A stretch of DNA of 64,000 nt from positions 36,403-100,402 of the forward strand of contig NZ_BMSG01000030.1 in the NCBI RefSeq assembly GCF_014649035.1. The letters run 5' to 3'. Position 1 is the first letter of the stretch, and each line of letters begins with the position of its first letter. The DNA comes from Streptomyces sindenensis. Its GTDB lineage: Bacteria; Actinomycetota; Actinomycetes; Streptomycetales; Streptomycetaceae. Position numbers and translations under genes: made by a program. The notes beneath the pieces are model-generated. The model was given only the letters and a program-made list of their open reading frames with translations, made no database searches and was not told where the DNA came from. Below are positions 52,466 to 60,661 of the stretch, in pieces.

Positions 52466-52912
52466 CTACATGCGCAGCATCGAGACGCTGGCGAGCACCG
52501 ATATCGGGGGAGGCGGATTCGGCCGCAGCAGGCGCAGGAGCCCCGCCCCGACCGGCGTACCGAGAGGCCGCCCGTCGGCGCGCCGTCCGAGCAGCCAGGA
52601 ACCGAGGGCGGCGAGGCCCCAGACACCGAGGACCGCGAGGCAGACGGAGAGCGGATCCATGCCGCTCATGGGGGCGTCGGCCCCGGGGGAGCCGTGCGGC
52701 GAGGGGTGCTCGCCCATGGCGGCCGGAGACTCGGACGCCGACGCGGATGCCTCCATCGGCGAGGACGCGGCCGACATCGCGGCCGCTTTGCCGTGCTCGG
52801 CCGGATGTCCGACCGTATGCATGGTGACGATGCCGAACAGCAGAGCGGCGAACAGCGTCAGCTGCCCGTACGTCACGCTCCTGCTCCGCGTCCTGCCCGC
52901 CATGCGGGCCAC
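52466..52912 (-). CDS. DUF6153 family small membrane protein
   Basis: A 148-residue protein with an N-terminal helix (LTLFAALLFGIVTMHTVGHP), a His/Met/Ser-rich extracytoplasmic stretch (EHGKAAAMSAASSPMEAS, MGEHPSPHGSPG) and a second helix (LSVCLAVLGVWGLAALGSWLL). The first helix with MHTVGHP is typical of the DUF6153 family. His and Met richness suggests copper contact, but no function is known. It is 67 bases upstream of the multicopper oxidase on the same strand, and they are likely co-transcribed. The start may be nine bases downstream (ATG at 52903). Confidence 0.75.
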   Translation of the reverse strand: MARMAGRTRSRSVTYGQLTLFAALLFGIVTMHTVGHPAEHGKAAAMSAASSPMEASASASESPAAMGEHPSPHGSPGADAPMSGMDPLSVCLAVLGVWGLAALGSWLLGRRADGRPLGTPVGAGLLRLLRPNPPPPISVLASVSMLRM

Positions 52913-53023
52913 CCTACCCCGGGCGGGTATACGGACGGACGGCGGCCCGGCACCCCTCCGCCGAAGCGGACCGGGGGCGCCGGGCAGCCGTCACGCTCAC
53001 GATGCGGCCTCTCGGGCGGGCAG

Positions 53024-53449
53024 TCAGCTGCGGGAGTAGACCTTCTCCGCCCAACCCGCGATCTGCTCCTCGGTGAGGTGCTGTGCGAGGTCGGCCTCGC
53101 TGATCATGCCGACCAGCTTCTTGTTCTCGACGACGGGAAGCCGGCGGATGCGGTGGGTCTGCATCTCCTCCAGGACCGCGTCCACATCGGCCTCCGCCTC
53201 GATCCACCGGGGCGTGCCCTGCGCGAGATCGCCCGCCGTGACCTTCGATGGGTCGTGCCCCTTGGCCACACAGCCGACGACGATGTCGCGGTCGGTGATG
53301 ATGCCGACCATCCGGTCCGAGTCGCCGTCGGCGGAGACGGGCAGGGCGCCCACGTTGTGCTCGCGCATCAGCTGCGCCGCACGGTCGAGGGTCTCGTGGG
53401 CCGGGATCCAGCGGGCCCCGCTGTGCATGATGTCTTTGGCGGTCGTCAT
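53024..53449 (-). CDS. CBS-domain protein
   Basis: A 141-residue protein made of two CBS motifs, DIMHSGARWIPAHETLDRAAQLMREHNVGALPV and LAQGTPRWIEAEADVDAVLEEMQTHRIRRLPVV. CBS pairs bind adenosyl compounds such as AMP, ATP or SAM and act as energy sensors. ATG at 53449 has AGGAGG upstream. Stand-alone CBS proteins of this kind often belong to stress or dormancy regulons in actinobacteria. It is on the same strand as the copper genes on both sides, but co-transcription is not clear. Confidence 0.9.
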   Translation of the reverse strand: MTTAKDIMHSGARWIPAHETLDRAAQLMREHNVGALPVSADGDSDRMVGIITDRDIVVGCVAKGHDPSKVTAGDLAQGTPRWIEAEADVDAVLEEMQTHRIRRLPVVENKKLVGMISEADLAQHLTEEQIAGWAEKVYSRS

Positions 53450-53582
53450 GGGGGATTTCCTCCTGAGTGCCGATGGCACTGCCGTACGGCCCCGAGCGCA
53501 CCCATCGTCGTCGGCCGGGAGGGCACGCGCGACCGCAATCACCCGTTCGGGTGCGCCGACGCGGGGACGCGAGCTGACGCGC

Positions 53583-53645
53583 GGCGTCCGGGGCTCAGGA
53601 CCGGGGCCGGAGCGCAGAACCGGGGCCGGGGCTCAGGACCGGGGC
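53583..53645. repeat. Imperfect tandem repeat before the DUF305 gene end
   Basis: GGGCTCAGGACCGGGGCCGG-type units occur about three times between 53583 and 53645, ending in the last codons of the DUF305 gene. The strand is ambiguous. Some C-terminal residues of DUF305 (RPRS) are encoded here. Confidence 0.6.
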
Positions 53646-54373
53646 CGGGCCTTCCGCTCGGTGAGCATGTCGCGCATCAGCCCCAGCTCGGACTGCTGCC
53701 CCTCGACCATGCCCCGGGCGAGCCGCTGCTCCACCGGGACGGTGCACCGGGAGGCGCAGGCCTCGGCCATGGCGACGCCGCCCTTGTGGTGGTCCGTCAT
53801 GAGCTGGAGGTAGAAGACCTCGGCTTCCTCGCCGTCGAGGCGCGCGAGCCGCTCCAACTCGGCGCGGGAAGCCATCCCGGCCATGAGCACGCCGTCGCCG
53901 TCGCCGTCACCGTCCGGATGATGCCCGCCGTGGGCGTGCCGGCCCCCGCCGCTGCCGCCCATCCACGCCATCGGGGGTTCGTCGCCGCCCGCGATCTTGG
54001 GCAGCCCCCACAGGTCGAGCCAGCCGAGAAGCATGCCGCGCTGGTTGGCCTGGGTGTTGGCGATGTCGTACGCGAGACGGCGTACGTCCTCGTCCTTCGT
54101 ACGGTCGCGGACGATGAACGACATCTCGACGGCCTGCTGATGGTGGACGGCCATATCCCGGGCGAACCCGGCGTCGGCGGAGTCCGGGGCGGGTGCACCG
54201 GCCGCGCGGGGCGCCGGGCCGTCCTCACGGGCGGAGGCGACGGCGGCGGCCCCGGCGAAGAGCAGGGCAAGGGCCACGGCGGCCCCGGCCGCCCACCGGA
54301 CGCGCGCGGTCTTCCGCCGTTCGGCACCGACCGCCGGGTCAGCCGCTTCTGCCGCGTCAGCCGTGTCCGTCAC
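53633..54373 (-). CDS. DUF305 family membrane-anchored protein
   Basis: A 246-residue protein with one N-terminal helix (WAAGAAVALALLFAGAAAVA) and an exported four-helix, ferritin-like domain. The two duplicated motifs, FARDMAVHHQQAVEMSF and YLQLMTDHHKGGVAMAEA, have the HH...M pattern typical of DUF305 and probably bind copper or another metal. A His/Gly-rich loop (GGRHAHGGHHPDGDGDGDG) supports metal contact. The gene overlaps the DUF3105 gene by four bases (ATGA), so the pair is translationally coupled. Confidence 0.9.
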   Translation of the reverse strand: MTDTADAAEAADPAVGAERRKTARVRWAAGAAVALALLFAGAAAVASAREDGPAPRAAGAPAPDSADAGFARDMAVHHQQAVEMSFIVRDRTKDEDVRRLAYDIANTQANQRGMLLGWLDLWGLPKIAGGDEPPMAWMGGSGGGRHAHGGHHPDGDGDGDGVLMAGMASRAELERLARLDGEEAEVFYLQLMTDHHKGGVAMAEACASRCTVPVEQRLARGMVEGQQSELGLMRDMLTERKARPRS

Positions 54374-55050
54374 CGCGGTGCCGCTTCCAGACCGCCGGTG
54401 CAGGGAGCGCCGGGCTCGGGCGTCTGGGCGCCCTGGACGTACTGGGCGAGGAACTGGTCCACCCGCCGGTCGTCGGCGGAGTCCACGGTGACCTGCTTGC
54501 CCCAGGCGCTGAGCGTGATCGCGCCTTCCTGGCCGGTGTACGGGCTCATCAGGGTGAACGGGGTCTTCCTGACGCGCTGCGCGAGCGCGGCCACGTCGCT
54601 GTCGGCGGCCTTGTCGTTGTACGTGACCCAGACCGCACCGTGCTCCAGGGAGTGGACGGTGTTGACGTCGGGGAGGGCCTCTTCGTATACGTCGCCGTCG
54701 CAGTTCATCCAGGACGGGTTGTGGTCGCCGCCGACCGGAGGCTTCATCGGATAGCCGACGTCGCCCGCCACGTGGTTACGGGTCAGCTTCGCCGCGTCCC
54801 AGGACTTCAGCCCCTCGATGGCCCCGCCCTTGGCGTCGCCGTGCCCGTCCGGGTGCTTGCCGTCGTGGGCTGCCGAGGCGTTGTCGGACTTCTCGTCGGC
54901 CGCGGAGTTCTCCAGCAGCATGAACGAGCCGAACGCGACGAGACCGGCCACGACGGCGGCGCTCAGCCCTATGGCGACGGCCCGGTTGCGGGTGGAGCGC
55001 GCGCGAGGGTCGGGGGCCTGGGGCTGGGGGTACCGGGGGTCGAAACTCAT
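54370..55050 (-). CDS. DUF3105 family membrane-anchored protein
   Basis: A 226-residue protein with an N-terminal helix (AVAIGLSAAVVAGLVAFGSFML) and a conserved extracytoplasmic domain: YPMKPPVGGDHNPSWMNCDGDVYEEALPDVNTVHSLEHGAVWVTY and RVRKTPFTLMSPYTGQEGAITLSAWGKQ. The conserved His, Met and Cys residues (GGDHNPSWMNCD, VHSLEHG) could bind copper. DUF3105 genes are regularly next to DUF305 genes. Function has not been shown. It is first in the DUF3105-DUF305 pair. Confidence 0.9.
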   Translation of the reverse strand: MSFDPRYPQPQAPDPRARSTRNRAVAIGLSAAVVAGLVAFGSFMLLENSAADEKSDNASAAHDGKHPDGHGDAKGGAIEGLKSWDAAKLTRNHVAGDVGYPMKPPVGGDHNPSWMNCDGDVYEEALPDVNTVHSLEHGAVWVTYNDKAADSDVAALAQRVRKTPFTLMSPYTGQEGAITLSAWGKQVTVDSADDRRVDQFLAQYVQGAQTPEPGAPCTGGLEAAPR

Positions 55051-55305
55051 GTCGTGTGAGTCCTTCTGCGAAGGGGCCGGGTGGCGGGGAGCGGTCCGTG
55101 GACCGGGATGCGCGGAGGGGCGGGAAGCCGCAGCGGGAGCGGGCCCCGGGGCCGTCCGCCGCTCGGTCGCCGATCGTAGTGGGTGGCCGAGTGCTCTCTC
55201 TCACACCCTGTGCGTAATCTGGGGGAAATCCCGGGTCGCGATACTGAAGTGTCCCCCTACCCCGGGCGGTGGTGCACGGACCGTCTGAACTGCAAGGATG
55301 TGGCA

Positions 55306-56667
55306 ATGGACAAGCAGCAGGAATTCGTCCTCAGGACCCTTGAGGAGCGCGACATCCGCTTCGTGCGGCTGTGGTTCACCGACGTCCTCGGGTTCCTCAA
55401 GTCCGTCGCCGTCGCCCCGGCCGAGCTGGAGCAGGCCTTCGACGAGGGCATCGGCTTCGACGGCTCGGCGATCGAGGGCTTCGCACGGGTCTACGAGTCG
55501 GACATGATCGCCAAGCCCGACCCGGGCACCTTCCAGATCCTGCCCTGGCGTGCGGAGGCTCCCGGCACGGCGCGGATGTTCTGCGACATCCTGATGCCGG
55601 ACGGCTCGCCGTCCTTCGCGGACCCGCGCTACGTCCTGAAGCGGATCCTGGCCAAGACGTCCGACCTGGGCTTCACCTTCTACACGCACCCCGAGATCGA
55701 GTTCTTCCTGCTGAAGAACAAGCCGGTCGACGGCACCCGCCCGACGCCGGCGGACAGCTCGGGCTACTTCGACCACACGCCGCAGAACGTCGGCATGGAC
55801 TTCCGGCGCCAGGCGATCACGATGCTCGAATCGATGGGCATCTCGGTGGAGTTCAGCCACCACGAGGGCGCCCCGGGCCAGCAGGAGATCGACCTCCGCT
55901 ACGCGGACGCGCTGTCGACGGCGGACAACATCATGACGTTCCGCCTGGTGATGAAGCAGGTGGCGCTGGAGCAGGGCGTGCAGGCGACGTTCATGCCGAA
56001 GCCGTTCTCGGAGTACCCGGGCTCGGGCATGCACACCCACCTCTCCCTCTTCGAGGGCGACCGCAACGCGTTCTACGAGTCGGGCGCGGAGTACCAGCTC
56101 TCCAAGGTGGGCCGCTCGTTCATCGCGGGCCTCCTGAAGCACGCGGCGGAGATCTCGGCCGTCACCAACCAGTGGGTCAACTCCTACAAGCGCATCTGGG
56201 GCGGCTCCTCCCGCGCGGCCGGCGCGGGCGGCGAGGCCCCCTCGTACATCTGCTGGGGCCACAACAACCGCTCCGCCCTCATCCGCGTCCCGATGTACAA
56301 GCCCGGCAAGACCGGTTCGGCCCGCGTCGAGGTCCGCTCCATCGACTCCGGCGCCAACCCGTACCTCACGTACGCGGTCCTGCTCGCCGCAGGCCTCAAG
56401 GGCATCGAGGAGGGCTACGAACTCCCGGCCGGCGCCGACGACGACGTCTGGGCCCTCTCCGACGCGGAGCGCCGCGCGATGGGCATCGAACCGCTCCCGC
56501 AGAACCTGGGCGAGGCGATCTCGCTGATGGAGAAGAGCGAGCTGGTCGCCGAGACCCTGGGCGAGCACGTCTTCGACTTCTTCCTCCGCAACAAGAAGCA
56601 GGAGTGGGAGGAGTACCGCAGCGAGGTCACGGCCTTCGAGCTGAAGAACCTGCTGCCGGTGCTGTAG
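55306..56667 (+). CDS. glnA2: Glutamine synthetase-like protein, GlnA2 type
   Basis: A 453-residue type I-fold enzyme. The N-terminal beta-grasp domain begins KQQEFVLRTLEERDIRFVRLWFTDVLGFLKSVAVAP, and catalytic motifs include GIGFDGSAIEGF, FYTHPEIEFFLL, GSGMHTHLSL, NRSALIRVP and PYLTYAVLLAAGL. It closely resembles Streptomyces GlnA2, reported to be a gamma-glutamylpolyamine synthetase acting in polyamine use rather than a biosynthetic glutamine synthetase. The two can not be told apart from sequence alone. AAGGATG lies upstream of ATG 55306. A strong hairpin follows. nadE nearby matches the known chromosome order. Confidence 0.93.
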   Translation: MDKQQEFVLRTLEERDIRFVRLWFTDVLGFLKSVAVAPAELEQAFDEGIGFDGSAIEGFARVYESDMIAKPDPGTFQILPWRAEAPGTARMFCDILMPDGSPSFADPRYVLKRILAKTSDLGFTFYTHPEIEFFLLKNKPVDGTRPTPADSSGYFDHTPQNVGMDFRRQAITMLESMGISVEFSHHEGAPGQQEIDLRYADALSTADNIMTFRLVMKQVALEQGVQATFMPKPFSEYPGSGMHTHLSLFEGDRNAFYESGAEYQLSKVGRSFIAGLLKHAAEISAVTNQWVNSYKRIWGGSSRAAGAGGEAPSYICWGHNNRSALIRVPMYKPGKTGSARVEVRSIDSGANPYLTYAVLLAAGLKGIEEGYELPAGADDDVWALSDAERRAMGIEPLPQNLGEAISLMEKSELVAETLGEHVFDFFLRNKKQEWEEYRSEVTAFELKNLLPVL

Positions 56668-56702
56668 CGGTGGTTCGGACGGCTGCGGTCGTCGAGGTGT
56701 GA

Positions 56703-56739
56703 CCCCGGGGCCGGAGGCCATGAGCCTCCGGCCCCGGGG
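56703..56739 (+). terminator. Terminator hairpin of glnA2
   Basis: A perfect 16-bp stem, CCCCGGGGCCGGAGGC (56703-56718) with GCCTCCGGCCCCGGGG (56724-56739), has a 5-nt loop and no T-run. It begins 36 bases after the glnA2 stop. Confidence 0.85.
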
Positions 56740-57201
56740 GCGTCCCGGTGGGTGCCGGGCCGGGTCTTCGGGCGCCGTGGGATCGCCGAGGGGGCCGGCT
56801 GCTCGCCCCGGAGGTTCGGAATCCTGTTGATGAGAGCCCCCACTCCATGAAGCGCGTGTCCTCGGGTCCACGACGGCGAGCCCGCGCACAGTCCTCTCCA
56901 GCGCTGTCCACTTGGACCTGAATCGACCGACGATTTCTCCGGACACCCTGGGCTGGTCGGAAGAAGGGGCTTCATGGACGAGAAGCTCATCCGGAATGGC
57001 CGTAGAGGTTTCCGTTTTCCAGGTAGTTGGCGATGCCCGAGGACCGCGCCGGCGGCGGGCGCAGCTGTGGGACAGTCCGTTCGGGTTGGCAGTTCGTTCA
57101 GGATTGACGGCCATGCCCTCCAGGGAAAGGCTTGCACCTTCCGCAGCGGCATGTGGTCCGGTGGGCGTACGCCCCGATCCCGTGAGAGAAGGTCTCCTCC
57201 C
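56740..57201. other. Intergenic stretch of about 460 bases with no recognised gene
   Basis: Between the glnA2 terminator and the MerR gene no frame on either strand gives a recognisable protein. Open frames are present, but lack conserved-looking motifs, a good ribosome-binding site, or plausible length. GC content is lower than in the neighbours (for example around 57000-57060). It may contain the decayed remains of a gene, and surely contains the MerR promoter. Confidence 0.5.
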
Positions 57202-58098
57202 ATGCCCGCGTCTTTCATGCCACCCCGTCAGGTCAGGATCGGCGACGCGGCGGCCTTTGTCGGCTGCACGCCACGGGCGATTCGCCACTACCATGCGATC
57301 GGCCTGCTTCCCGAGCCCGAGCGGGGTGGCGATGACCGTCGTCGCTACGGGTACGAGGACATGATCCGGCTGCTGTGGATCCGCAGGATGGCCGAGGCCG
57401 GGATCGCGCTGGAGGACGTTCGCGACGCTTTCACCACCGGCCGGGATTCCGCCGGTGCGGACGGCGGAGACGGTGTCGAGTCCATGTTGGAGCGTGTGGA
57501 GGAATCCCTCGCCGCTCAAGAGGCGGAACTGCGGCGGCAACGGGCCGCTGTGCAGCGGATGAGGGTCGAAGGCAGCCGGATGGGTCTGCTTTCCGACCTC
57601 GTCACCGAACGCCTCAAGGACCTGCCCGAACACTCCCTGCGCCAGGCGGACCTGGACACGCTCCTGGTCACCGAGCGGATCTTCGGCCCACTCGGAGCAG
57701 CCGTGCAGGCCACGCGGTTCGTCGCCCTGGCCATGCATCCCGCTCTGCGGGAGGAATCCGACCGCATCGACGACGCCGAGGAGGCGCTCGACGACAGCAT
57801 CGCCGTCGACGACCCCCGAGTGGCCCGAGTGGCCGCCGAACGGCACGCCTTCGAAACCGCGCTGCACGCCGTCATCGAGGAGTCCGGCCTCGAGAAGGAC
57901 GACGATGTGCTTCTCGACGCCTGGGACGCTGCGCACCCTGAGCCCGGCGATGACGAGGAGAACGGTTCGGGCTCCAACTCCGACAGGGTCATGAGCGTGC
58001 TCGAAGCCACCGGCAAAATGCCCTACGACTTCTCCCCGGCCCGCCTGCGCTGTATGGAGCTGGCCGAGGAACTTTCCGCCAAGAATGCTCAGCTGTAG
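57202..58098 (+). CDS. MerR-family transcriptional regulator
   Basis: A 298-residue regulator. The N-terminal winged helix-turn-helix (about residues 8-75) reads IGDAAAFVGCTPRAIRHYHAIGLLPEPERGGDDRRRYGYEDMIRLLWIRRMAEAGIALEDV. A coiled-coil-like stretch (ESLAAQEAELRRQRAAVQRMR) for dimerisation follows, then a C-terminal domain of unknown ligand. No Cys-rich metal-binding loop is visible, so it is not a metal sensor of the classical type. ATG at 57202 has GAGAGAAGG upstream. Targets are unknown; no gene follows in the same operon. Confidence 0.88.
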   Translation: MPASFMPPRQVRIGDAAAFVGCTPRAIRHYHAIGLLPEPERGGDDRRRYGYEDMIRLLWIRRMAEAGIALEDVRDAFTTGRDSAGADGGDGVESMLERVEESLAAQEAELRRQRAAVQRMRVEGSRMGLLSDLVTERLKDLPEHSLRQADLDTLLVTERIFGPLGAAVQATRFVALAMHPALREESDRIDDAEEALDDSIAVDDPRVARVAAERHAFETALHAVIEESGLEKDDDVLLDAWDAAHPEPGDDEENGSGSNSDRVMSVLEATGKMPYDFSPARLRCMELAEELSAKNAQL

Positions 58099-58134
58099 GG
58101 GACGTGGGAGGAGGCGAACCGTCCGTAGTGATGG

Positions 58135-58433
58135 CTATTCCTGCACTGCTCGCGTACGTGTGGCTTCAGCGGGGGCCAATGACGACCGCATGGCCGTCAT
58201 GAGCTTCTGGCGGGCTTCCCGGAAGGTGCGCCGTGCCTGCGTGCACTCCGGGGTCGTCCCGCAGGTGTCCCGCGACCACCGCGTCCCGGTACAGAAGCAG
58301 GCGGTCCGTGCGCAGCGTCTCTCTGTCCCGCTCGCGCGTGTCCCGTCGCCAACTCACCCGGTCCGTGACGAGCGTGCTGCCGACGCCGATGGCCGCCCCC
58401 CACCACTGTGGCGGCCAACGCTGTCCATTCCGT
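58135..58433 (-). pseudogene. Decayed gene of a small membrane-associated hypothetical family
   Basis: Three frames can be joined into one family-like protein: TEWTALAATVVG, then AAIGVGSTLVTDRVSWRRDT and RERDRETLRTDRLLLYRDAVV, then TPECTQARRTFREARQKLM to the TAG at 58135. The first junction needs removal of one G in a run of six (58396-58401), the second lies near 58285. The expected start is ACG (58431-58433) where ATG would be likely. It resembles a streptomycete family with one N-terminal membrane helix and a charged coiled-coil, function unknown. Sequencing error could explain one lesion but hardly all. Confidence 0.5.
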
Positions 58434-58675
58434 GGGCTGGAGAGTGGAAGCCTCCCCAGTCCGTCGGCCAGGGGGCGTGCTGTCCCTCCCGGGTCGCGGA
58501 GCTGGGATGAGGGGGGTGGGAATCCACGGCCTGCAACATAGTCCCGAGGTGGCTCCCGGGGACCTTTGTGCCCACCCCCCTTGACCGCGTACCTCGAAGG
58601 TCTGACCGGTCTCCAGCCACCGCACAATCTAGCGGGCGGCACTGACAACGGGCGACGTCCGGAGGGACCGTCGGT
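58434..58675. other. Gap upstream of the decayed gene
   Basis: No supported gene was seen on either strand between the decayed gene and the following hypothetical gene. Short open frames overlap here on both strands, but none has a convincing start or family motif. Confidence 0.5.
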
Positions 58676-59452
58676 TCAGTACCGGTGCCCCGGCCAGTGC
58701 GGGTCCTCCCACCGGGCCGGGCCGGAGAGTCCGATCAGCCGGATGCGGTGGAGCAGAGTTCCGCAGCCCTCCCGGGTGCGCAGCCGGGTCGGCGCGTGGC
58801 GGACGAGCCAGGTGGTCAGCTCGCCGCGGAGGCCGCTCTCGTCCTCGTCGTCCCACGCGTCCCAGGGCAGTTGGTCGCCCAGCAGGCCGTACTCCCACGC
58901 GGCGACAGCCTCGGCCAGGTGCCGGTCGGGCACCTCGTCGTCGAGCGACTCCCAGACGGCGAGCCAGGGGACCGTCGTGGACGAGGCCTCGGCACACAGG
59001 GCGAACAGTTCGTGGACGGGAACGGCTGGCGCCGGGTCCAAGAGGCTGTGGGCCCACCAGGCGTGCAGGAACTCGCGGACCGCGGAGCTCTGCCGCGTGG
59101 GCCACAGCTGCCAGTGTCCTCGGGCGAACGAACGGCCGACCTCGTACATACCGAACATGGGCTCCACCTCGCCGCCCACCAACACCCCGGCGAACTGGGG
59201 CAGGATCCGGCGCAGCACGGCCCCGTGGTCGGCCCAGTCCGGGGCGTCCCAGGTGCGGCGGAGGAGGTCTGGAGCGAGGGGCACATCCGGGGTCTTCAGC
59301 AGCGCCAGCTCCGCAGAGCTGCCCCAGTGGCAGTCGCACTGGACCTCGTCGGCGCGCGCGGTCATTCCGCCGAAGGCATCGGCCAGCCCGTCCAGGGCGA
59401 GGTCCAGCCGGAGTTGGGTGGGGGTGGTGTCGGGGTGCATGGTGATCGGCAC
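58676..59452 (-). CDS. Conserved hypothetical protein
   Basis: A 258-residue soluble protein with no signal peptide. It contains CDCHWGSSAELALLKTPDVPLAPDLLRRTWDAPDWADHGAVLRRILPQFAG and a Trp-rich middle (WQLWPTRQSS, REFLHAWWAHSLL). It looks like a family of streptomycete proteins of unknown role that I cannot name; the helical character is plain. The start may be the ATG at 59440 instead. It has no obvious operon partner. Confidence 0.7.
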   Translation of the reverse strand: MPITMHPDTTPTQLRLDLALDGLADAFGGMTARADEVQCDCHWGSSAELALLKTPDVPLAPDLLRRTWDAPDWADHGAVLRRILPQFAGVLVGGEVEPMFGMYEVGRSFARGHWQLWPTRQSSAVREFLHAWWAHSLLDPAPAVPVHELFALCAEASSTTVPWLAVWESLDDEVPDRHLAEAVAAWEYGLLGDQLPWDAWDDEDESGLRGELTTWLVRHAPTRLRTREGCGTLLHRIRLIGLSGPARWEDPHWPGHRY

Positions 59453-59722
59453 AGCCTCGGGGAACTCCAGGAGGCTTTCGCCTGCCGAAGATGGTCACCT
59501 TACTCATTCGGAGCGACGTTGTCGCCGGGGCCGATGGATACGACGACATCGTCGAGGGGCCCCGCAGATCGGCCACGACGCGCCGATAGATCGTGCGGTC
59601 ATCGCGGATCACCACGCGGCGACTGTTGCCACCTGGTGACCCCGGCGGAGCCCCGCCCGCACCCCGCGCTCCTCGGCGGCTGGTCCGAGCGCGGGGCGCC
59701 GGCAGGGCGGGAGCGCCGGGTC

Positions 59723-60019
59723 CTACACCGGTGGCGTTCCCGGCGGTGACGGGGCCGGGGGAGGGTTGGGCAGCGGCGGGCCCGGGTTGGGCGGGAGCTT
59801 CGGGGGGCCGCTGCCGTGGCGGCCGTCGTTCAGGAGCTTGCGGGGCGTCAGCCCGTAGATGCCGAACGGCGGGAAGAGGTCGACGCGGCGCGGGTAGTCG
59901 CCCTCCGCGCACTCCTCGCAGAGCAGGTCGCGGCCCGCCGGGGTCTGCCGGGCGGCGGTGACCGGGGCGTTCCAGCACGCCTCGCAGTCGAGGACGTCCG
60001 TCGGGGAGAGGGTGATCAT
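59723..60019 (-). CDS. Small CxxC-CxxC protein with proline-rich tail
   Basis: A 98-residue protein. Residues 12-15 (CEAC) and 34-37 (CEEC) could form a zinc-ribbon-like site. The last 35 residues are Pro-rich, with NPGPPLPNPPPAPSPPGTPP. No function is recognised. Its ATG overlaps the TGA of a 16-residue leader ORF (60016-60066), so translation is probably coupled. Similar small Cys proteins accompany GntR regulators in streptomycete mobile-element-like regions, but there is no integrase here. Confidence 0.65.
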   Translation of the reverse strand: MITLSPTDVLDCEACWNAPVTAARQTPAGRDLLCEECAEGDYPRRVDLFPPFGIYGLTPRKLLNDGRHGSGPPKLPPNPGPPLPNPPPAPSPPGTPPV

Positions 60020-60066
60020 CCGGGCCTCCCGGGGTGAGCCGGTAACGCCGGGTGGGTGCTGCGCAT
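60016..60066 (-). CDS. 16-residue leader ORF with a TTA codon
   Basis: ATG at 60066 has CGGAGG at six bases and encodes MRSTHPALPAHPGRPG. Codon eight is TTA, rare in Streptomyces and read only by the bldA tRNA. Its TGA overlaps the next ATG (ATGA). It could make translation of the downstream small protein depend on bldA, though a chance ORF is possible. Confidence 0.4.
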   Translation of the reverse strand: MRSTHPALPAHPGRPG

Positions 60067-60161
60067 CAGGTGCCTCCGTCGCTGGTGGGAGTGGTGGGAG
60101 TGGTGGGTGCAATGGGTGTGGTGGGGCTGATGCGGCCGGGGACGCTCGTCGCCGTCGGCCC

Positions 60162-60539
60162 TCACCGGCGGGTCTCCCGCCAGACGCGGACGAGCTTGGC
60201 CGCGTCGGGGCAGATCGCCCCGGTCCGGCAGGCGGTGCAGGTCGTCGTGTGGCCGAGCAGGGCGCGGTAGGCCGTGTCGGGGGTCTCGGTCGTGGTCACG
60301 TTCGCCTCTCTGCTGATCTCGGCCCAGACGTACTCGGCGGCGCGGGTACGCGTGTGCCCGTAGCGGTCCGCCGTGGCCAGGGCGGCGAGGACGGCCGTAT
60401 GCGCGGTCGCGCTCAATTCGGCGGGGAGATCGGCCTCGACGCGGAAAGCGTGCGGGTCGGCGGCGACGCGCGGTTCGGTGCCCGTGGCGGCGCCGAGCAT
60501 GCCGGTCAGCGCCGCGACCCGCGCTTGTGCAGAGCGCAC
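60162..60539 (-). CDS. Small hypothetical protein, divergent from gntR
   Basis: A 125-residue protein with a helical first part (SAQARVAALTGMLGAATG, AELSATAHTAVLAALATADRYGHTR) and a Cys pair (CTACRTGAIC) at about 103-112. Function is not recognised. GTG at 60539 has GGGGAG upstream. A perfect 14-bp palindrome in the gap with gntR suggests control by that regulator. It shares strand with the CxxC protein, 96 bases apart, and they may form one operon. Confidence 0.7.
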   Translation of the reverse strand: MRSAQARVAALTGMLGAATGTEPRVAADPHAFRVEADLPAELSATAHTAVLAALATADRYGHTRTRAAEYVWAEISREANVTTTETPDTAYRALLGHTTTCTACRTGAICPDAAKLVRVWRETRR

Positions 60540-60577
60540 ACTTCTCCCCTGGTGAACCGAGCGTCACTCCATGTAAT

Positions 60578-60591
60578 GCTGAATATTCAGC
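60578..60591. promoter_or_regulatory. Perfect palindrome between divergent genes (GntR operator)
   Basis: GCTGAATATTCAGC is an exact 14-bp palindrome with an AT-rich centre in an otherwise GC-rich gap. It lies 39 bases upstream of the small hypothetical gene and 71 bases upstream of gntR, a natural place for autoregulation and control of the neighbour. Confidence 0.65.
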
Positions 60592-60661
60592 TTCAACCTG
60601 ATGGGTTAGCTTTGTCAACCAGCGACGCCCATATCGACGCCGAACCCACGGAGCTGCTCAA

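Noticed and set aside
57110..57160. TipA-like or classic MerR promoter upstream of merR
   Set aside because: TTGCACCTTCC resembles part of such promoters, but the dyad and 19-bp spacing are not convincing.
55201..57936. 900-codon open frame antisense to glnA2 and merR
   Set aside because: Antisense to a highly conserved enzyme and without any recognisable domain.
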